30,083 bases of DNA, taken from contig CAUSAG010000023.1 in assembly GCA_963529665.1 (NCBI GenBank), positions 1 to 30,083 on the forward strand, read 5' to 3'. Position 1 is the first letter of the stretch. The number at the start of each line of letters is the position of its first letter. Under the pieces are notes generated by a model. It was not told where the DNA came from, made no database searches, and was given only the letters and a program-made list of their open reading frames with translations. Made by a program: the position numbers and the translations under genes. Below are positions 29,850 through 30,083 of the stretch, piece by piece. The DNA is from Kingella_B sp963529665 (GTDB lineage Bacteria > Pseudomonadota > Gammaproteobacteria > Burkholderiales > Neisseriaceae).

Positions 29850-30083
29850 ATGCCCACGCCCCACCTAATCGTTATGCTCACCCACAACGACCACACCGTT
29901 GCCAACGCCCGCGAAATCTACCTGCAAAACCGCCACAGCCAAGCCCAATTTTGGGGCTTCAAAGAAGAACCGCTGTCGCGCCAAGAAATGAAAGACTTAT
30001 TCGCCCTGATGAAAGCAGACGGCAAAACCACGTTTTTAGAAGTGGTGGAATACACCGAAGACGCAGGCTTGGCAGGCGCAGAA
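29850..30083 (+). CDS. Conserved hypothetical protein, cut by window end
   Basis: The first 78 codons of a gene are present and the frame runs off the window. AAGGA precedes the ATG by 8 nt. The sequence starts MPTPHLIVMLTHNDHTVANA and has FWGFKEEPLSRQEMKDLFAL and TTFLEVVEYTEDAGLAGAE. The pattern looks like the first strands of a TIM-barrel protein in a conserved but uncharacterised family; I cannot name it. It lies 84 nt downstream of ung, after a DUS hairpin. Confidence 0.7.
   Translation, partial: MPTPHLIVMLTHNDHTVANAREIYLQNRHSQAQFWGFKEEPLSRQEMKDLFALMKADGKTTFLEVVEYTEDAGLAGAE

Noticed and set aside
1..30083. CRISPR array
   Set aside because: The repeated 10-12-mers are dispersed, in both orientations and irregularly spaced; they are DUS.
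1..30083. tRNA, rRNA, riboswitch or tmRNA
   Set aside because: No T-arm GGTTCGA-type motif with cloverleaf context or other RNA signature was seen.

Overview
The window is chromosomal DNA from a member of the family Neisseriaceae. The main evidence is a DNA uptake sequence (DUS): the core GCAGCCTGAA, or its complement, occurs roughly 75 times (hand count, approximate), most often as AGGCAGCCTGAA. That 12-mer is the 'kingDUS' dialect described for Kingella-type Neisseriaceae, not the ATGCCGTCTGAA dialect of Neisseria meningitidis/gonorrhoeae. Gene content agrees: a dnaB-pilHIJKX minor-pilin cluster as in Neisseria, tonB-exbB-exbD, an ampG permease and a single rnfB-like gene. A Kingella-like species (or a close relative using the same dialect) is the best guess. 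Layout: 1-1,950 is a minus-strand housekeeping block (ribH, a DUF2185/Imm33-like gene, folK, smpB). 1,954-6,923 is the minus-strand dnaB-pilH-I-J-K-X operon; its pilin part is AT-rich and has no DUS. 7,048-9,865 holds ppa (minus) and, divergently, tonB-exbB-exbD (plus). 10,124-12,025 is an accessory patch: a SUKH-like protein, an AT-rich orphan membrane protein and an ankyrin-repeat protein, all minus. 12,243-17,240 holds ybiT (ABC-F), a 59-aa DUF2061 protein, ampG, a 106-bp Correia-like MITE and trmB. 17,392-21,388 holds rfbB, parB, a palindrome-rich repeat region, an rnfB-like ferredoxin and an exported protein. 21,573-28,341 holds ftsK, a HerA-like (DUF853) ATPase, a small EF-hand protein, pmbA and the divergent yjgA/darP. 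28,457-30,083 holds a DUF2199 gene carrying one Neisseria-type DUS, ung, and a gene cut by the window end. How the genes work together: the minor pilins prime type IV pilus assembly, and that pilus takes up DUS-bearing DNA, so the window shows both part of the uptake machine and the tags it recognises. TonB/ExbB/ExbD energise outer-membrane nutrient import. ParB and FtsK act on chromosome origin and terminus segregation. SmpB, YbiT, DarP and TrmB serve the ribosome and tRNA. Most gene ends carry two DUS in inverted orientation that fold into an intrinsic-terminator hairpin. Single DUS also lie inside genes, where they encode recurrent peptides (GSLK, QPE, FSGC, FQAA, RLPE). I found no tRNA, rRNA, CRISPR array, prophage or complete defence system. 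The most notable non-standard items are the Correia-like element, the lone foreign-dialect DUS, palindromic two-dialect DUS, DUS replacing conserved protein motifs, and the nested-palindrome repeat region upstream of parB. Coordinates and composition statements were read by eye; no search or computation was run.
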